Shown here piece after piece: positions 17,049 to 25,322 of a DNA stretch of 31,727 bases. The notes beneath the pieces were generated by a model. That model did no database searches and was not told the origin of the DNA. It saw only the letters and a list, made by a program, of their open reading frames with translations. This stretch comes from Bacteroidota bacterium. Lineage in GTDB: Bacteria > Bacteroidota > Bacteroidia > Bacteroidales > F082. Position numbers and translations under genes: made by a program. Every line of letters starts with the position of its first letter. Within the stretch, counting starts at the first letter, position 1. The DNA lies in the NCBI GenBank assembly GCA_023396415.1, contig JAEWWJ010000123.1, positions 1 through 31,727 on the forward strand, read 5' to 3'.

Positions 17049-17080
17049 AATCCCGATTGTGTAAACAGTCGGGATTTTTT
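17049..17080 (+). terminator. Intrinsic terminator of the hox operon
   Basis: A perfect 8-bp stem AATCCCGA / TCGGGATT (17049-17056 with 17069-17076) with a 12-base loop runs into a T tract (17075-17080). It lies 37 bases after the DHOD-like stop codon and before the ABC-F gene. Confidence 0.85.
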
Positions 17081-17143
17081 CTTCCGCCGCCGAACCATTT
17101 TCGGGGCTTTTTCGTTTTTCATCACAGCTGCACTTTTTTGGTG

Positions 17144-17151
17144 TAAATTTG
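17144..17151 (+). promoter_or_regulatory. Candidate -7 element for the ABC-F gene
   Basis: TAAATTTG matches TAnnTTTG and is 43 bases before the ATG at 17195, downstream of the hox terminator. A T-rich TTTTTC stretch near 17110-17120 is a poor -33 box. Confidence 0.45.
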
Positions 17152-17194
17152 CGCCTCAAACGAAATCTTTGCATAAGCAGAGACCTCTTCAAGC

Positions 17195-19102
17195 ATGAAC
17201 TATCTTTCAGTAGAAAACATATCCAAGAGTTTTGGTGATAAGGTTCTTTTTGAGAACCTGAGCTTCGGCGTCAACAAAGGCGACAAAACAGCCTTGATCG
17301 CCGTAAATGGAGCCGGTAAAACCACCCTGATGCGTATGCTTACAGGTAAAGACGAACCCGACAGCGGGTCAATTACCTTTATGGAGGGCATCCGCGTGGG
17401 CTACCTCGATCAACATCCGGAATATGAGCCCAGCCTTACCATTGATGGTTTTATCCGCAGCGAACATAACGATGTGCGCAAAGTTATTCAGCATTACAAT
17501 CAAATCTCCGAAGCGGCTTTTAAACCTGAGGAACTTGAACAGCACACCAAATTGCTTGCCGAGGCATCGGCCAAAATGGATGCCTGCCATGCTTGGGATT
17601 ATGAGCGACGACTCAAAGAAATGCTGACTAAATTTGGTTTTGTAAACCTGGATCAAAAAATTGGAAGCCTCTCGGGCGGACAGTTGAAACGCTTGGCTTT
17701 GGCCTTGCTCTTGCTCGATGAACCCGATCTTTTACTGCTCGATGAGCCAACAAATCACCTCGATATTCAGATGATTGAATGGCTCGAACGGTATCTTAAA
17801 CAAAACAATATCACCCTTTTAATGGTTACCCACGACCGGTATTTTCTCGATCGGGTGTGCAACAATATTTTGGAGTTGTTTTTGCGAAAACTCTACCATC
17901 ACAAGGGCAATTTTTCGTATTACATCGAAAAAAGTACCGAGAGAGAGGCTGCCATCACTGCTGAAATTGAAAAAGCAGGTCAGTTGCTGAAAACCGAAAC
18001 TGAATGGATGCGAAGGATGCCAAGGGCAAGAACAACAAAATCGAAAAGCCGGATTGAAGCCTTTTATGAACTGAAAGAAAAAGCAGGTCAGCGCCGAAAT
18101 ATTCAACAGCTACAATTGGATATCAAATCGCAACGTATTGGAAGTAAGGTGCTTGAAATGCGGAATGTACACAAAAAATTTGGTTCGATAAATATACTTT
18201 CGGGTTTTGATTATATGTTTACCAAAGGCGAACGCATTGGGATTGTGGGCGACAACGGTGTGGGAAAATCAACTTTTCTGAATCTGATTACCCAAGCCGA
18301 AAAGCCCGATCTCGGACGTGTCATCAGCGGCGATACCATTGTATATGGCTACTACACCCAAAAAGGCATTCAATTCGATGAATCAAAAAAGGTGATTGAT
18401 GTGGTAAAAGAAATAGCCGAAATCATCCCGTCGGGAAATGGAACCACAGCCACGGCATCGCAATGGCTCACGCGTTTTATGTTTCCACCTTTAATGCAAA
18501 ATCAGCCTGTGTATCTTTTAAGTGGAGGCGAAAAAAAACGGCTCTATCTGTTAACTGTTTTGATCAAAAATCCCAATTTCCTTATTCTCGATGAGCCGAC
18601 CAACGATCTTGATTTGCTTACTTTGCAAGCACTCGAAGATTTTATCAACGATTTTCAAGGCTGCTTGATCATTGTTTCGCACGATCGTTATTTTATGGAT
18701 CAGGTTGTTGATCAGCTATTTGTGTTTGAAGGCAATGGCGTTGTTCGGGGTTTTATTGGCAACTATACCAACTATCGCGATGTCCTCGATGCCAAGGCCA
18801 AAGAAGAAAAATCAGCCATTCCGCTTCAAAAAGCTAAACCTCAAAATGCTGAAAATAGTAGTGATTCATCAAGAAAGTGGAAGCGAACCTACAAAGAAGA
18901 GCAAGAATATCTTTCATTGGAAAAAGATATGAAATTGCTTGAAAGTGAAAAAGAACAGTTAATTGCAAGCATGGCTGTTTCGCACGACGATTACCAAAAA
19001 TTGCAGCAAAATGCTGAGCGGATTCAAGAAATTGATGCACTTTTGGATGTGAAAATGGAACGGTGGATGGAGCTTGATGAAATTTCGGCCACAAATAGTT
19101 AA
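17195..19102 (+). CDS. uup: ABC-F family ATPase, Uup-like
   Basis: A 635-residue soluble protein with two ABC ATPase domains and no membrane segments, typical of ABC-F proteins that act on ribosomes or branched DNA/translation intermediates. Domain 1 has Walker A VNGAGKTT (about 47-54), signature LSGGQ and LLLLDEPTNHLD; domain 2 has GDNGVGKST, LSGGEKKR and LILDEPTNDLD. The first Walker A has Ala in place of its first Gly (IAVNGAGKT), which I believe is common in Bacteroidota homologues. A basic linker (MRRMPRARTTKSKSR) joins the domains, and a charged coiled coil (about 565-630) ends the protein, as in Uup. It follows the hox terminator with its own candidate promoter, so it is probably an independent unit with the DUF2750 gene. 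Confidence 0.93.
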   Translation: MNYLSVENISKSFGDKVLFENLSFGVNKGDKTALIAVNGAGKTTLMRMLTGKDEPDSGSITFMEGIRVGYLDQHPEYEPSLTIDGFIRSEHNDVRKVIQHYNQISEAAFKPEELEQHTKLLAEASAKMDACHAWDYERRLKEMLTKFGFVNLDQKIGSLSGGQLKRLALALLLLDEPDLLLLDEPTNHLDIQMIEWLERYLKQNNITLLMVTHDRYFLDRVCNNILELFLRKLYHHKGNFSYYIEKSTEREAAITAEIEKAGQLLKTETEWMRRMPRARTTKSKSRIEAFYELKEKAGQRRNIQQLQLDIKSQRIGSKVLEMRNVHKKFGSINILSGFDYMFTKGERIGIVGDNGVGKSTFLNLITQAEKPDLGRVISGDTIVYGYYTQKGIQFDESKKVIDVVKEIAEIIPSGNGTTATASQWLTRFMFPPLMQNQPVYLLSGGEKKRLYLLTVLIKNPNFLILDEPTNDLDLLTLQALEDFINDFQGCLIIVSHDRYFMDQVVDQLFVFEGNGVVRGFIGNYTNYRDVLDAKAKEEKSAIPLQKAKPQNAENSSDSSRKWKRTYKEEQEYLSLEKDMKLLESEKEQLIASMAVSHDDYQKLQQNAERIQEIDALLDVKMERWMELDEISATNS

Positions 19103-19122
19103 AAATCAATTCTATACATAAA

Positions 19123-19476
19123 ATGGAAAGAAATACTTTTGAACGCTTTATTCAAGATGCTGTGACCCATGATGGCGTTTGGCTTCTTCAGGCTTCTGAC
19201 GGAATGTTTGCAATGGTTGAATCGGCTGATCAAGTTTCGTACCTCGCGGTTTGGGACATTGAAGAAGAGGCCAAAGCTGCCATTGCTGATGAATGGGAAG
19301 ACTACTCTTGTGTTCCGATGGAACTGAAAGAATTTATCCACTGGCTCAATGAAATGCAGGAAGATGACGCCTGGATAGGCATTGCTCCTGATCCGGAGGG
19401 TAAAATTTTGCCTATAGAAGCCGCCGCTCTATTGCAGCTGTTAGTAGCAGAAAAGAAAAGTAGGAATAAGGATTAA
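19123..19476 (+). CDS. DUF2750 family protein
   Basis: A small acidic 117-residue protein. The pattern FIQDAVTHDGVWLLQASDG near the N-terminus, YLAVWDIEEEAKAAIADEW in the middle and APDPEGKIL near the C-terminus fits DUF2750, a family of unknown function. It has no signal peptide or membrane segment and is probably cytoplasmic. It begins 20 bases after the ABC-F gene and is likely co-transcribed with it. The family call is from memory of the pattern. Confidence 0.75.
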   Translation: MERNTFERFIQDAVTHDGVWLLQASDGMFAMVESADQVSYLAVWDIEEEAKAAIADEWEDYSCVPMELKEFIHWLNEMQEDDAWIGIAPDPEGKILPIEAAALLQLLVAEKKSRNKD

Positions 19477-19551
19477 CTTTAGGTCTTTTGTCTTTGACGA
19501 TTATCGTTTTAGAACACAATCGTAAATCCTTCTTTTGTCTTTTGGTCGAGC

Positions 19552-20475
19552 TTATTTGATTTCAGTGATGCGTTCTTCCATCTGTCTGATCAATAGTCTT
19601 TGCTCATCGTTTTCTTTGATCGAGCGCTCTTGGTCGCTCTGGTTGCGCGTAATTTTTTCTTCGTAGCTTCTGATGGTGCGGTAGCGGGCGGCAATACGCG
19701 ACTGAAGTTTTCGTTGTGCAGAAACTAGCTTTTTCAACTTCCTTTCTTCGGCCTTTAAACGTTTTTGAAAATCTTTATATGTGTCTGTGTTTCGCTCCAG
19801 CGACGACGCTGTGAGTTTCATATTTGAAATGCGCTCACTGGTCATGGATTGATCGTTTTGGTTTGTCATCACCTTGTTCTCATCATTCAAAATATCCAAG
19901 CGACTTTGAACGATTTTACTCTCGTACCGCTCCCTGTTTTTCTTGAGTTTTAAAACACTTTTTTCTTGCGCTTTAAGTGCTTTCTTTTTTGCATATAATT
20001 CATTGTTTTTTACTTCTGTGATGCCACGAATCATAAAGTTACGCAACAAACTCTTCGTGCTGTAATACAACTCTTCGTTGTTTTCTTTGGTCACAAAAGT
20101 CGAATCGAGCGAAAAAAAAGCTGAAATTCTTACGCCGCCTTCCATTGGTGCCAGCAAAGCATAAACAGTGAGCGGTTCCGAGTAAAGATCTATTTTGGTT
20201 AAATAAGCTATGGATTCTCCGTTTTTAATGGTATAGGTAGGCCTAGGATCACCTGATTTTTTCGAATAATATCGTTTATTGAAAATGGTGCTTTTCCACT
20301 CTTTTTCAACCCATTTAATGTTGGCATCCGGAATAAAAACCATAATTCCGGTGGCATTGCCGGCACTGATGGTGCGTTCGGTGTCTTCAACATCGGGAAT
20401 TGTAATTTTTTCCTGCGACTGGGCTAATAAAGCTGTGTTGAATACTAAGACGAGGAGCAAAGTATAAATTCTCAT
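19552..20475 (-). CDS. Exported coiled-coil protein of unknown function
   Basis: A 307-residue protein with an N-terminal signal peptide (about residues 1-20, LLLVLVFNTALLAQ) and two parts. Residues about 25-150 form a beta-rich domain with no family I recognise. Residues about 160-305 are long, highly charged helical sequence rich in Lys, Arg, Glu and Gln with heptad spacing, a strong coiled-coil candidate. No lipobox or membrane anchor is seen after the signal. It lies 77 bases downstream of the Hpt gene on the same strand and converges on the DUF2750 gene. A structural or scaffolding role at the envelope is possible but not shown. Confidence 0.75.
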   Translation of the reverse strand: MRIYTLLLVLVFNTALLAQSQEKITIPDVEDTERTISAGNATGIMVFIPDANIKWVEKEWKSTIFNKRYYSKKSGDPRPTYTIKNGESIAYLTKIDLYSEPLTVYALLAPMEGGVRISAFFSLDSTFVTKENNEELYYSTKSLLRNFMIRGITEVKNNELYAKKKALKAQEKSVLKLKKNRERYESKIVQSRLDILNDENKVMTNQNDQSMTSERISNMKLTASSLERNTDTYKDFQKRLKAEERKLKKLVSAQRKLQSRIAARYRTIRSYEEKITRNQSDQERSIKENDEQRLLIRQMEERITEIK

Positions 20476-20552
20476 GAGGTAATTGTTTTAATGCTTGGTT
20501 GAGCGTTTAATAGTCTTGGGTTTTCTGAGGTTAAAATGGGTTTACCACTTGT

Positions 20553-20906
20553 CTAAACCGATGCAAAGCGTGGTTTGATGGCTTTTAAATCTTCCAATAA
20601 ATCAGCACCTGCGAGGGTGAGGTTGTGGTAGATTTCATCTAAATTGGATGGGTCTGATTCTACACCCTTCATTTCCAAGTCTTTGGCATGTTTCTGAGGC
20701 TGTGCGGCAAAAAAATTCGCAATTACGCCTTTCATGCTGTGGGCGTCAAATTTGAGTTTTTGGAAGTCCTTTTTGTCAATGTCATTTTTGAGATCGCTCA
20801 TCCTTCGAGGGTACTCATCAATAAAAATATCAATAATTTCTACAACAATGGACTTATCAAAATATTGAAATGTTTCCATAAAGGAAGTTTCGTCAATTAC
20901 TTTCAT
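20553..20906 (-). CDS. Stand-alone Hpt histidine phosphotransfer protein
   Basis: A 117-residue four-helix protein that would relay a phosphoryl group between a receiver domain and another response regulator. The phosphorylation motif is DAHSMKGVIANF with His56 as the phosphate acceptor. The protein contains nothing but the Hpt domain. No kinase or response regulator gene is adjacent: its neighbours are feoAB and an exported coiled-coil protein. The hybrid kinase at 27855-31727 ends in three receiver domains and is a possible partner, but this is only inference from one genome region. Confidence 0.9.
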   Translation of the reverse strand: MKVIDETSFMETFQYFDKSIVVEIIDIFIDEYPRRMSDLKNDIDKKDFQKLKFDAHSMKGVIANFFAAQPQKHAKDLEMKGVESDPSNLDEIYHNLTLAGADLLEDLKAIKPRFASV

Positions 20907-20952
20907 CGGGTTTTCTCTATCTTATTTGCTTCGTACAACAGTCTATTAATGG

Positions 20953-20977
20953 GTAAAAATACAAAAATTGTTTTTAC
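20953..20977 (-). other. AT-rich hairpin between feoAB and the Hpt gene
   Basis: GTAAAAA and TTTTTAC (20953-20959 with 20971-20977) pair, with an inner CAA/TTG extension. It lies 36 bases beyond the feoAB stop codon. The stem has almost no GC pairs, so it would be at best a weak terminator. Confidence 0.25.
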
Positions 20978-21012
20978 GCCATCAATGAATGTGGTGGTTG
21001 ACAAAAAATAAA

Positions 21013-23538
21013 TCAAAAACCCAACATGCTTCCGATTTGATACACTGCAAAGGCCGAAAGCCAGGCCAAAGCGGTGGTGTAAACCGAGGTAAACAAAGGC
21101 CAACGCCACCTTCCCGATTCTTTTTTAATGGCGGCAAAAACTGCGATGCAGGGGAAGTAAATCAACACAAAAACAATGAAGCTTAAGGCTACCAAAGGGC
21201 GCATAACGGGTTGGCCTTTTTTTGGTCCGGCATCATAGGTGCTTTCTTTCATTTTCTGGCCTAAACCAATTCCGCCTTCAACATCGGGTTCGGCCTGATA
21301 AAGCACCCCCATTGTTGAAATAACAATTTCTTTGGCGGCTGAACCTGCCAAAAGACTTACACCCATTTTCCAATCGAAACCAAGGGGCTGAATCACTGGT
21401 TCAATGAAGTGTCCAATTCTGCCAATAAAAGAGTTTTCTTGTTTGAGCTGCTGTCTTTTTAATTCTAAAAGGTGTATTTGTACTCCAGTGTCAGTCATCT
21501 CCGAAAGCGCTGCTGTTTCGTTTTCTGAAAAAATTTCATCAACAAACTGTGATTGATTGGTCTGCAAAAGCTCAATTTGTTGATCAATTTGTTGGTCAAT
21601 CTGTTTTCCCAATGGAAAATAACCCAATGCCCAAATGGCAATGGAAGCCACCAAAATAATTGTTCCCATTTTTTTGAGATATTGGGCACCTTTGAACCAA
21701 GTTTGACGGAAAATTGATTTTGTGGTTGGCATTCGGTAGGGAGGCAACTCCATTACAAAGGGCATTTCTTCGGTGCGAAAAAGTACTTTTTTGAATACCC
21801 AAGCCAGAGCAGCTGCAAAGGCAATTCCCAATAAATAAATGCTGAAGAGTAAAGTGCCTTGAAATTTTGTAAAAAAAGCGCTGATAATGAGGATATAAAC
21901 AGGATAACGCGCGCTGCACGACATGAATGGAATAATCATCATGGTAACTAAACGGTCGCTTTTGTTTTCGATGTTTCTTGTGGCCATAATGGCCGGAACG
22001 TTGCAGCCAAAGCCCATCAGTAAGGGGATAAATGACCGTCCATGCAGTCCTACGCGGTGCATCAGCTTGTCAACGATAAAGGCTACCCGTGCCATGTATC
22101 CGGTAGTTTCGAGCAAACTTAAAAAGAAGAATAAAATTAAAATGTTGGGCAGAAAGACAATAACACCACCCACACCGCCAATAATGCCGTCAACAACCAT
22201 GTCGCGTAACATTCCATCGGGGAGGAGGGCTTGTGTTTGTTGTCCCAACCAACCCATCAAAAGCTCAATCCATTGCATGGGATATTGGCCTAAAATAAAA
22301 GTGGCTTGAAACATGCCCCACATCACCAAAAGAAAAATCGGATAGCTTAAATACTTGTTGGTGAGGATATTGTCAATTTTTCTGCTTTTGGTTGTTTTTT
22401 CTTTCACCAATTCTTGATAGGTTTCTTTTAAAGCACCTTCAATAAATCCGTATTTGGCATCGGTGATAATGGTTTCCGTTTCGGCTTTCAGAATGTTTTC
22501 AATGCGAACGGTTTCGTGCCTCACCGTCTTTAAAATTGTTTTATGGTTCACACATTTTTCAATGCGAACATTTTCTTCTTTGTCGCCTTCGAGCAATTTG
22601 ATGGCAAGGTAGCGGGGCGAAATAACATTGATAATGGGTTCGTTTCCAGGGCTGTTTAAAAGCTTTTGAATTTTTTTTATCGAATCCTCAATCTCAGGGC
22701 CGTAATTGATGTGCACGTGACGAGTGTCGGGGTCTTTGTCTTCATACACTTCTATCAGCCGCTGAAAAAGTTCGTCAACCCCCTTGCCTTTTGACCCGAT
22801 CGTGGGAACAACGGGAATCCCAATGAGTTTTCCGAGGCTTTCATGGTCAAATTGAACTCCTTTTTGTTGCAGCTCATCAAACATATTGAGTGCAATCACC
22901 ACCTTAATGTCCATGTCAATGAGCTGGGTGGTTAAATAGAGATTGCGTTCGAGGTTGGAGCCGTCAACAACGTTCAGAACCAGATCGGGAATTTCGTCAA
23001 AAATGAAGTTTCTTACAAAGAGTTCTTCAGGTGTATAGCTGGTAATGCTGTATGTTCCGGGTAGATCGGTGAGCTTGAAGGTATATCCAGCAAACTGAAA
23101 GCTGGCGGTTTTTGCTTCAACAGTAACTCCACTATAATTGGCAACACGTTCTTTTGAGTTGGAAGCAACATTAAAGAGGGTGGTTTTTCCGGAGTTTGGA
23201 TTTCCTACAAGTGCTACCGAAATGCTTTTTCCTTTCGTCAATGGTCTGAGGCTCAGTGCGTGTTCCAAGGTTTGAACACCGTAAAAGTTAGAACCTGTGG
23301 CCAGTTGAATATCGTCACCGGTGAACACTTCTATCAATGCAGCTTCACTTTTTCTCAGCGAAACTTCATACCCCATGATATTGTACTCAATAGGATCGCG
23401 CAAGGGCGCATGTTTCACAACGATAACTTGCTTTCCGGGCACAAAACCCATCTCGATGATTCGTTTTCTAAAAGCACCCCGCCCTTTAACTTTGGTGATG
23501 ATTCCCTTTTCTCCTGTTTTTAGCTCTGAAAGTATCAT
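21013..23538 (-). CDS. feoB: FeoA-FeoB fusion, ferrous iron uptake transporter
   Basis: An 841-residue inner-membrane protein for Fe2+ uptake. Residues 1-75 are a FeoA-like SH3 domain. The G-domain follows, with G1 GNPNSGKT (112-119), G3 DLPG (158-161) and G4 NMFD (218-221). The rest contains the membrane gate regions, with paired FeoB core segments such as LLMGFGCNVPAIMATRNIE and MMIIPFMSCSARYPVYILI, and ends in several transmembrane helices. A charged, non-membrane insert (about residues 645-705) starts with a short DQQI tandem repeat, a form often seen in Bacteroidota. FeoA fusion is common in the phylum, so no separate feoA is expected. Upstream, 23539-23693 holds no gene and no Fur box I can identify with confidence. 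Confidence 0.97.
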   Translation of the reverse strand: MILSELKTGEKGIITKVKGRGAFRKRIIEMGFVPGKQVIVVKHAPLRDPIEYNIMGYEVSLRKSEAALIEVFTGDDIQLATGSNFYGVQTLEHALSLRPLTKGKSISVALVGNPNSGKTTLFNVASNSKERVANYSGVTVEAKTASFQFAGYTFKLTDLPGTYSITSYTPEELFVRNFIFDEIPDLVLNVVDGSNLERNLYLTTQLIDMDIKVVIALNMFDELQQKGVQFDHESLGKLIGIPVVPTIGSKGKGVDELFQRLIEVYEDKDPDTRHVHINYGPEIEDSIKKIQKLLNSPGNEPIINVISPRYLAIKLLEGDKEENVRIEKCVNHKTILKTVRHETVRIENILKAETETIITDAKYGFIEGALKETYQELVKEKTTKSRKIDNILTNKYLSYPIFLLVMWGMFQATFILGQYPMQWIELLMGWLGQQTQALLPDGMLRDMVVDGIIGGVGGVIVFLPNILILFFFLSLLETTGYMARVAFIVDKLMHRVGLHGRSFIPLLMGFGCNVPAIMATRNIENKSDRLVTMMIIPFMSCSARYPVYILIISAFFTKFQGTLLFSIYLLGIAFAAALAWVFKKVLFRTEEMPFVMELPPYRMPTTKSIFRQTWFKGAQYLKKMGTIILVASIAIWALGYFPLGKQIDQQIDQQIELLQTNQSQFVDEIFSENETAALSEMTDTGVQIHLLELKRQQLKQENSFIGRIGHFIEPVIQPLGFDWKMGVSLLAGSAAKEIVISTMGVLYQAEPDVEGGIGLGQKMKESTYDAGPKKGQPVMRPLVALSFIVFVLIYFPCIAVFAAIKKESGRWRWPLFTSVYTTALAWLSAFAVYQIGSMLGF

Positions 23539-23693
23539 CTATTTTTAGGGGTTTGATGAAATTCGTTTTTCTTCATTGTTGAAACTCTTCGTTTTGGGCA
23601 TCTGTATAGTTTGCCCAATTTAACAACAAAGAACGAGTTTTTGTTCTGTCATGCAACTACCTAACATTGGGTATTCTGTTTCCTATTTTCCTC

Positions 23694-23727
23694 AAAAAAA
23701 AAAGCAGCATTTGTGAAAACGCCGCTT
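23694..23727 (-). terminator. Intrinsic terminator after the sigma-TPR operon
   Basis: On the minus strand AAGCGGC (23727-23721) pairs with GCTGCTT (23708-23702), with one G-T pair and a 12-base loop, and is followed by ten T residues. It is 77 bases after the TPR protein's stop codon and prevents read-through into feoAB. Confidence 0.8.
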
Positions 23728-23803
23728 GGGGAAAGGAAATAGAAGCATAGCTCGAAAAAGTTATGTCAAATAAAGGTTGCTCTGCTTTAATATTCCAATT
23801 TAT

Positions 23804-24532
23804 TTATTTGTTTTCCAGTTCGTTAAGTATTTTTTGCGCTTTGGTTTTATACACGCCCCTGTCGGCAGCGATGGAGGTAAGAAGTGTTTTTGCCTTGCTT
23901 ACATCTTTTGTTTTTAGGTAGGTTAAAGCAAGGTACCACTGGGCTTGATCAATAAAAAGATTTCCTTGTTGATCAATAATTTCTGTGAAATCTTTAATGG
24001 CCGGTCCGAACTCTTCCAACTCGATATACGAAAGGCCGCGATAGAGCTTTCCAAGAAGGTTGTCTGGTGTTTTGTTGAATAGTTCGATGGCTGATTCGTA
24101 TTTGCCGAGTTCATAAAACTGCAATCCTTGCATTACAGGCTGGTCAATATTGGCATTGCCCGATCGCAGACCGAATGAACCGCTTTCGGTGGTATAGTAC
24201 TGCTTGAAAAGCTTTTCGTGCTTGTTGCCTGATTGAAGGTATAACAACCCGCCGCCAATAGCAGCCATCACTAAAAAACTTGCAGCAGCTGCTCCATAAG
24301 CAGGGATGCCCAAAAAACGTTTTTTCTTTTGCTCGTTTTGGTGAATCGTAAACATTTTCTCCATGATTTCTACTTTTTTTGTTTGCGACATTACCTTCTT
24401 TAACTCTTTGAGCGCGCGTACGTCTGCTTTGAGCTGGGGGTCGTTGTCCAAAGCTTTTTTGAATTCCCATAGGTCATCTTCTTCAAGCTCTCCATTAAGG
24501 TAACGTTCAATGTTTTCAAGGTTTTTCATCAT
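23804..24532 (-). CDS. Membrane TPR protein, likely anti-sigma partner of the ECF sigma factor
   Basis: A 242-residue protein. Residues 1-55 are charged and helical (ERYLNGELEEDDLWEFKKAL), like the cytoplasmic sigma-binding domain of anti-sigma factors but without the zinc-binding H-x3-C-x2-C motif. A single transmembrane helix follows at about 78-100. The C-terminal part (about 130-240) has TPR-like helical repeats (LQFYELGKYESAIELF, LYRGLSYIELEEFGPAIKDF, WYLALTYLKTKDVSKAK) that would sit outside the cytoplasmic membrane. Its start codon lies inside the sigma factor gene (17-base overlap), which supports translational coupling. I infer that it senses an envelope signal and holds the sigma factor; the sequence does not prove this. 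Confidence 0.8.
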   Translation of the reverse strand: MMKNLENIERYLNGELEEDDLWEFKKALDNDPQLKADVRALKELKKVMSQTKKVEIMEKMFTIHQNEQKKKRFLGIPAYGAAAASFLVMAAIGGGLLYLQSGNKHEKLFKQYYTTESGSFGLRSGNANIDQPVMQGLQFYELGKYESAIELFNKTPDNLLGKLYRGLSYIELEEFGPAIKDFTEIIDQQGNLFIDQAQWYLALTYLKTKDVSKAKTLLTSIAADRGVYKTKAQKILNELENK

Positions 24533-25103
24533 TCATCATTTTTTTATATTCCGGATCTTCATTAATTAGTTTCAAAATGTACTGAATACAAGTTCGCTTT
24601 TTGTTATAGACGGCCTGCAATGACTGGAATTGAAGGTCATGCATCATTTTTTCCGTTGATTCATCATTGGCCATCATTTTCAAAAGATTTCTGCAATCGG
24701 GCTTCAGATACATGAGGTATTTCATGCAAATTCTAAATAAAGCGGCTTCCCATTCAATTTCATGCTCAACTTCTTCGGGATTCACTGATCCTTCTCTGAT
24801 ATGTTCAGAGCTCAAGATCACCTTTTTGTTGCTTCGCATGGTTTTGTACCATTGCTTTTTGCAGATTTCTAAAAAGAACGTTTTTAAAGAGGATGTTAAT
24901 ACTAAAGATGAGCCTTCGCGGATAACCTGATCTACCAACATACCTATACCTTCTTGAAAAAGATCCCAAGCATCTTCAACGTTACCTCCATTACGATAAA
25001 CCAGTTTTCTGACGGGTTTAAAATAATCTTTGTAGATGAAGCGAAGTACATTTTCATTTTGATTTAGGATACCTTGAATGATTTCAGCATCAGTAAATTT
25101 CAT
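24516..25103 (-). CDS. ECF-type RNA polymerase sigma factor
   Basis: A 195-residue sigma-70-family factor with only regions 2 and 4. Region 2 lies at about 25-90 (FIYKDYFKPVRKLVYRN, DAWDLFQEGI). Region 4 is at about 135-185, with a helix-turn-helix that matches KPDCRNLLKMMANDES followed by LQAVYNKKRTCIQYI. I chose the ATG at 25103 because AGAGAGAAG precedes it; the longer frame begins with GTG at 25127 and another ATG lies at 25118. The downstream gene overlaps by 17 bases and is a likely anti-sigma factor. No TAnnTTTG element is seen in front, which could mean autoregulation from a different promoter type, or a promoter too divergent to see. Confidence 0.85.
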   Translation of the reverse strand: MKFTDAEIIQGILNQNENVLRFIYKDYFKPVRKLVYRNGGNVEDAWDLFQEGIGMLVDQVIREGSSLVLTSSLKTFFLEICKKQWYKTMRSNKKVILSSEHIREGSVNPEEVEHEIEWEAALFRICMKYLMYLKPDCRNLLKMMANDESTEKMMHDLQFQSLQAVYNKKRTCIQYILKLINEDPEYKKMMNDEKP

Positions 25104-25148
25104 CTTCTCTCTATACATTAATACCACTTAAATTGAAAAACGCATCAC

Positions 25149-25218
25149 TTTTTTTGAACTTTTTTTAATTTTTTTTGTAACTAACTGAATATCAATATAA
25201 AAAAATGTAATTTTTTTT
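25149..25218 (-). other. Phased A/T tracts in the divergent sigma factor/EEP intergenic region
   Basis: Runs of 7, 7 and 8 T at 25149-25155, 25160-25166 and 25169-25176, plus 8 T at 25211-25218. The first three begin 11 and 9 bases apart, close to one helical turn, so the DNA is likely curved. On the minus strand these are A tracts upstream of the sigma factor start and could serve as an UP-type element or a nucleoid-protein site. Confidence 0.45.
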
Positions 25219-25284
25219 CGATGTCAAATAGAGAATTTTCTTCTCACAAGGGGCAAACTTAGTAAAAATGACGCTGAAATAGTT

Positions 25285-25292
25285 TATTTTTG
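25285..25292 (+). promoter_or_regulatory. Candidate -7 element for the EEP-fold gene
   Basis: TATTTTTG matches TAnnTTTG, 30 bases before the ATG at 25323. It implies a leader of about 24 nt and rules out the TTG at 25290 as the start. No TTTG -33 box is seen. Confidence 0.45.
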
Positions 25293-25322
25293 AATCTAAT
25301 TTACAAACATCTACCAACCTGC

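Noticed and set aside
19497..19523. Inverted repeat ACGATT/AATCGT between the convergent DUF2750 and coiled-coil genes
   Set aside because: The 6-bp stem has a 15-base loop, low GC content and no T tract, so it is not a credible terminator.
21570..21605. Short tandem repeat inside feoB (DQQI coding repeats)
   Set aside because: Only about two 12-base units in a variable charged insert; it is in frame and shows no sign of disrupting the gene.
23539..23693. Search for a Fur box or small RNA upstream of feoAB
   Set aside because: No convincing dyad, promoter element or conserved RNA pattern could be identified by eye.
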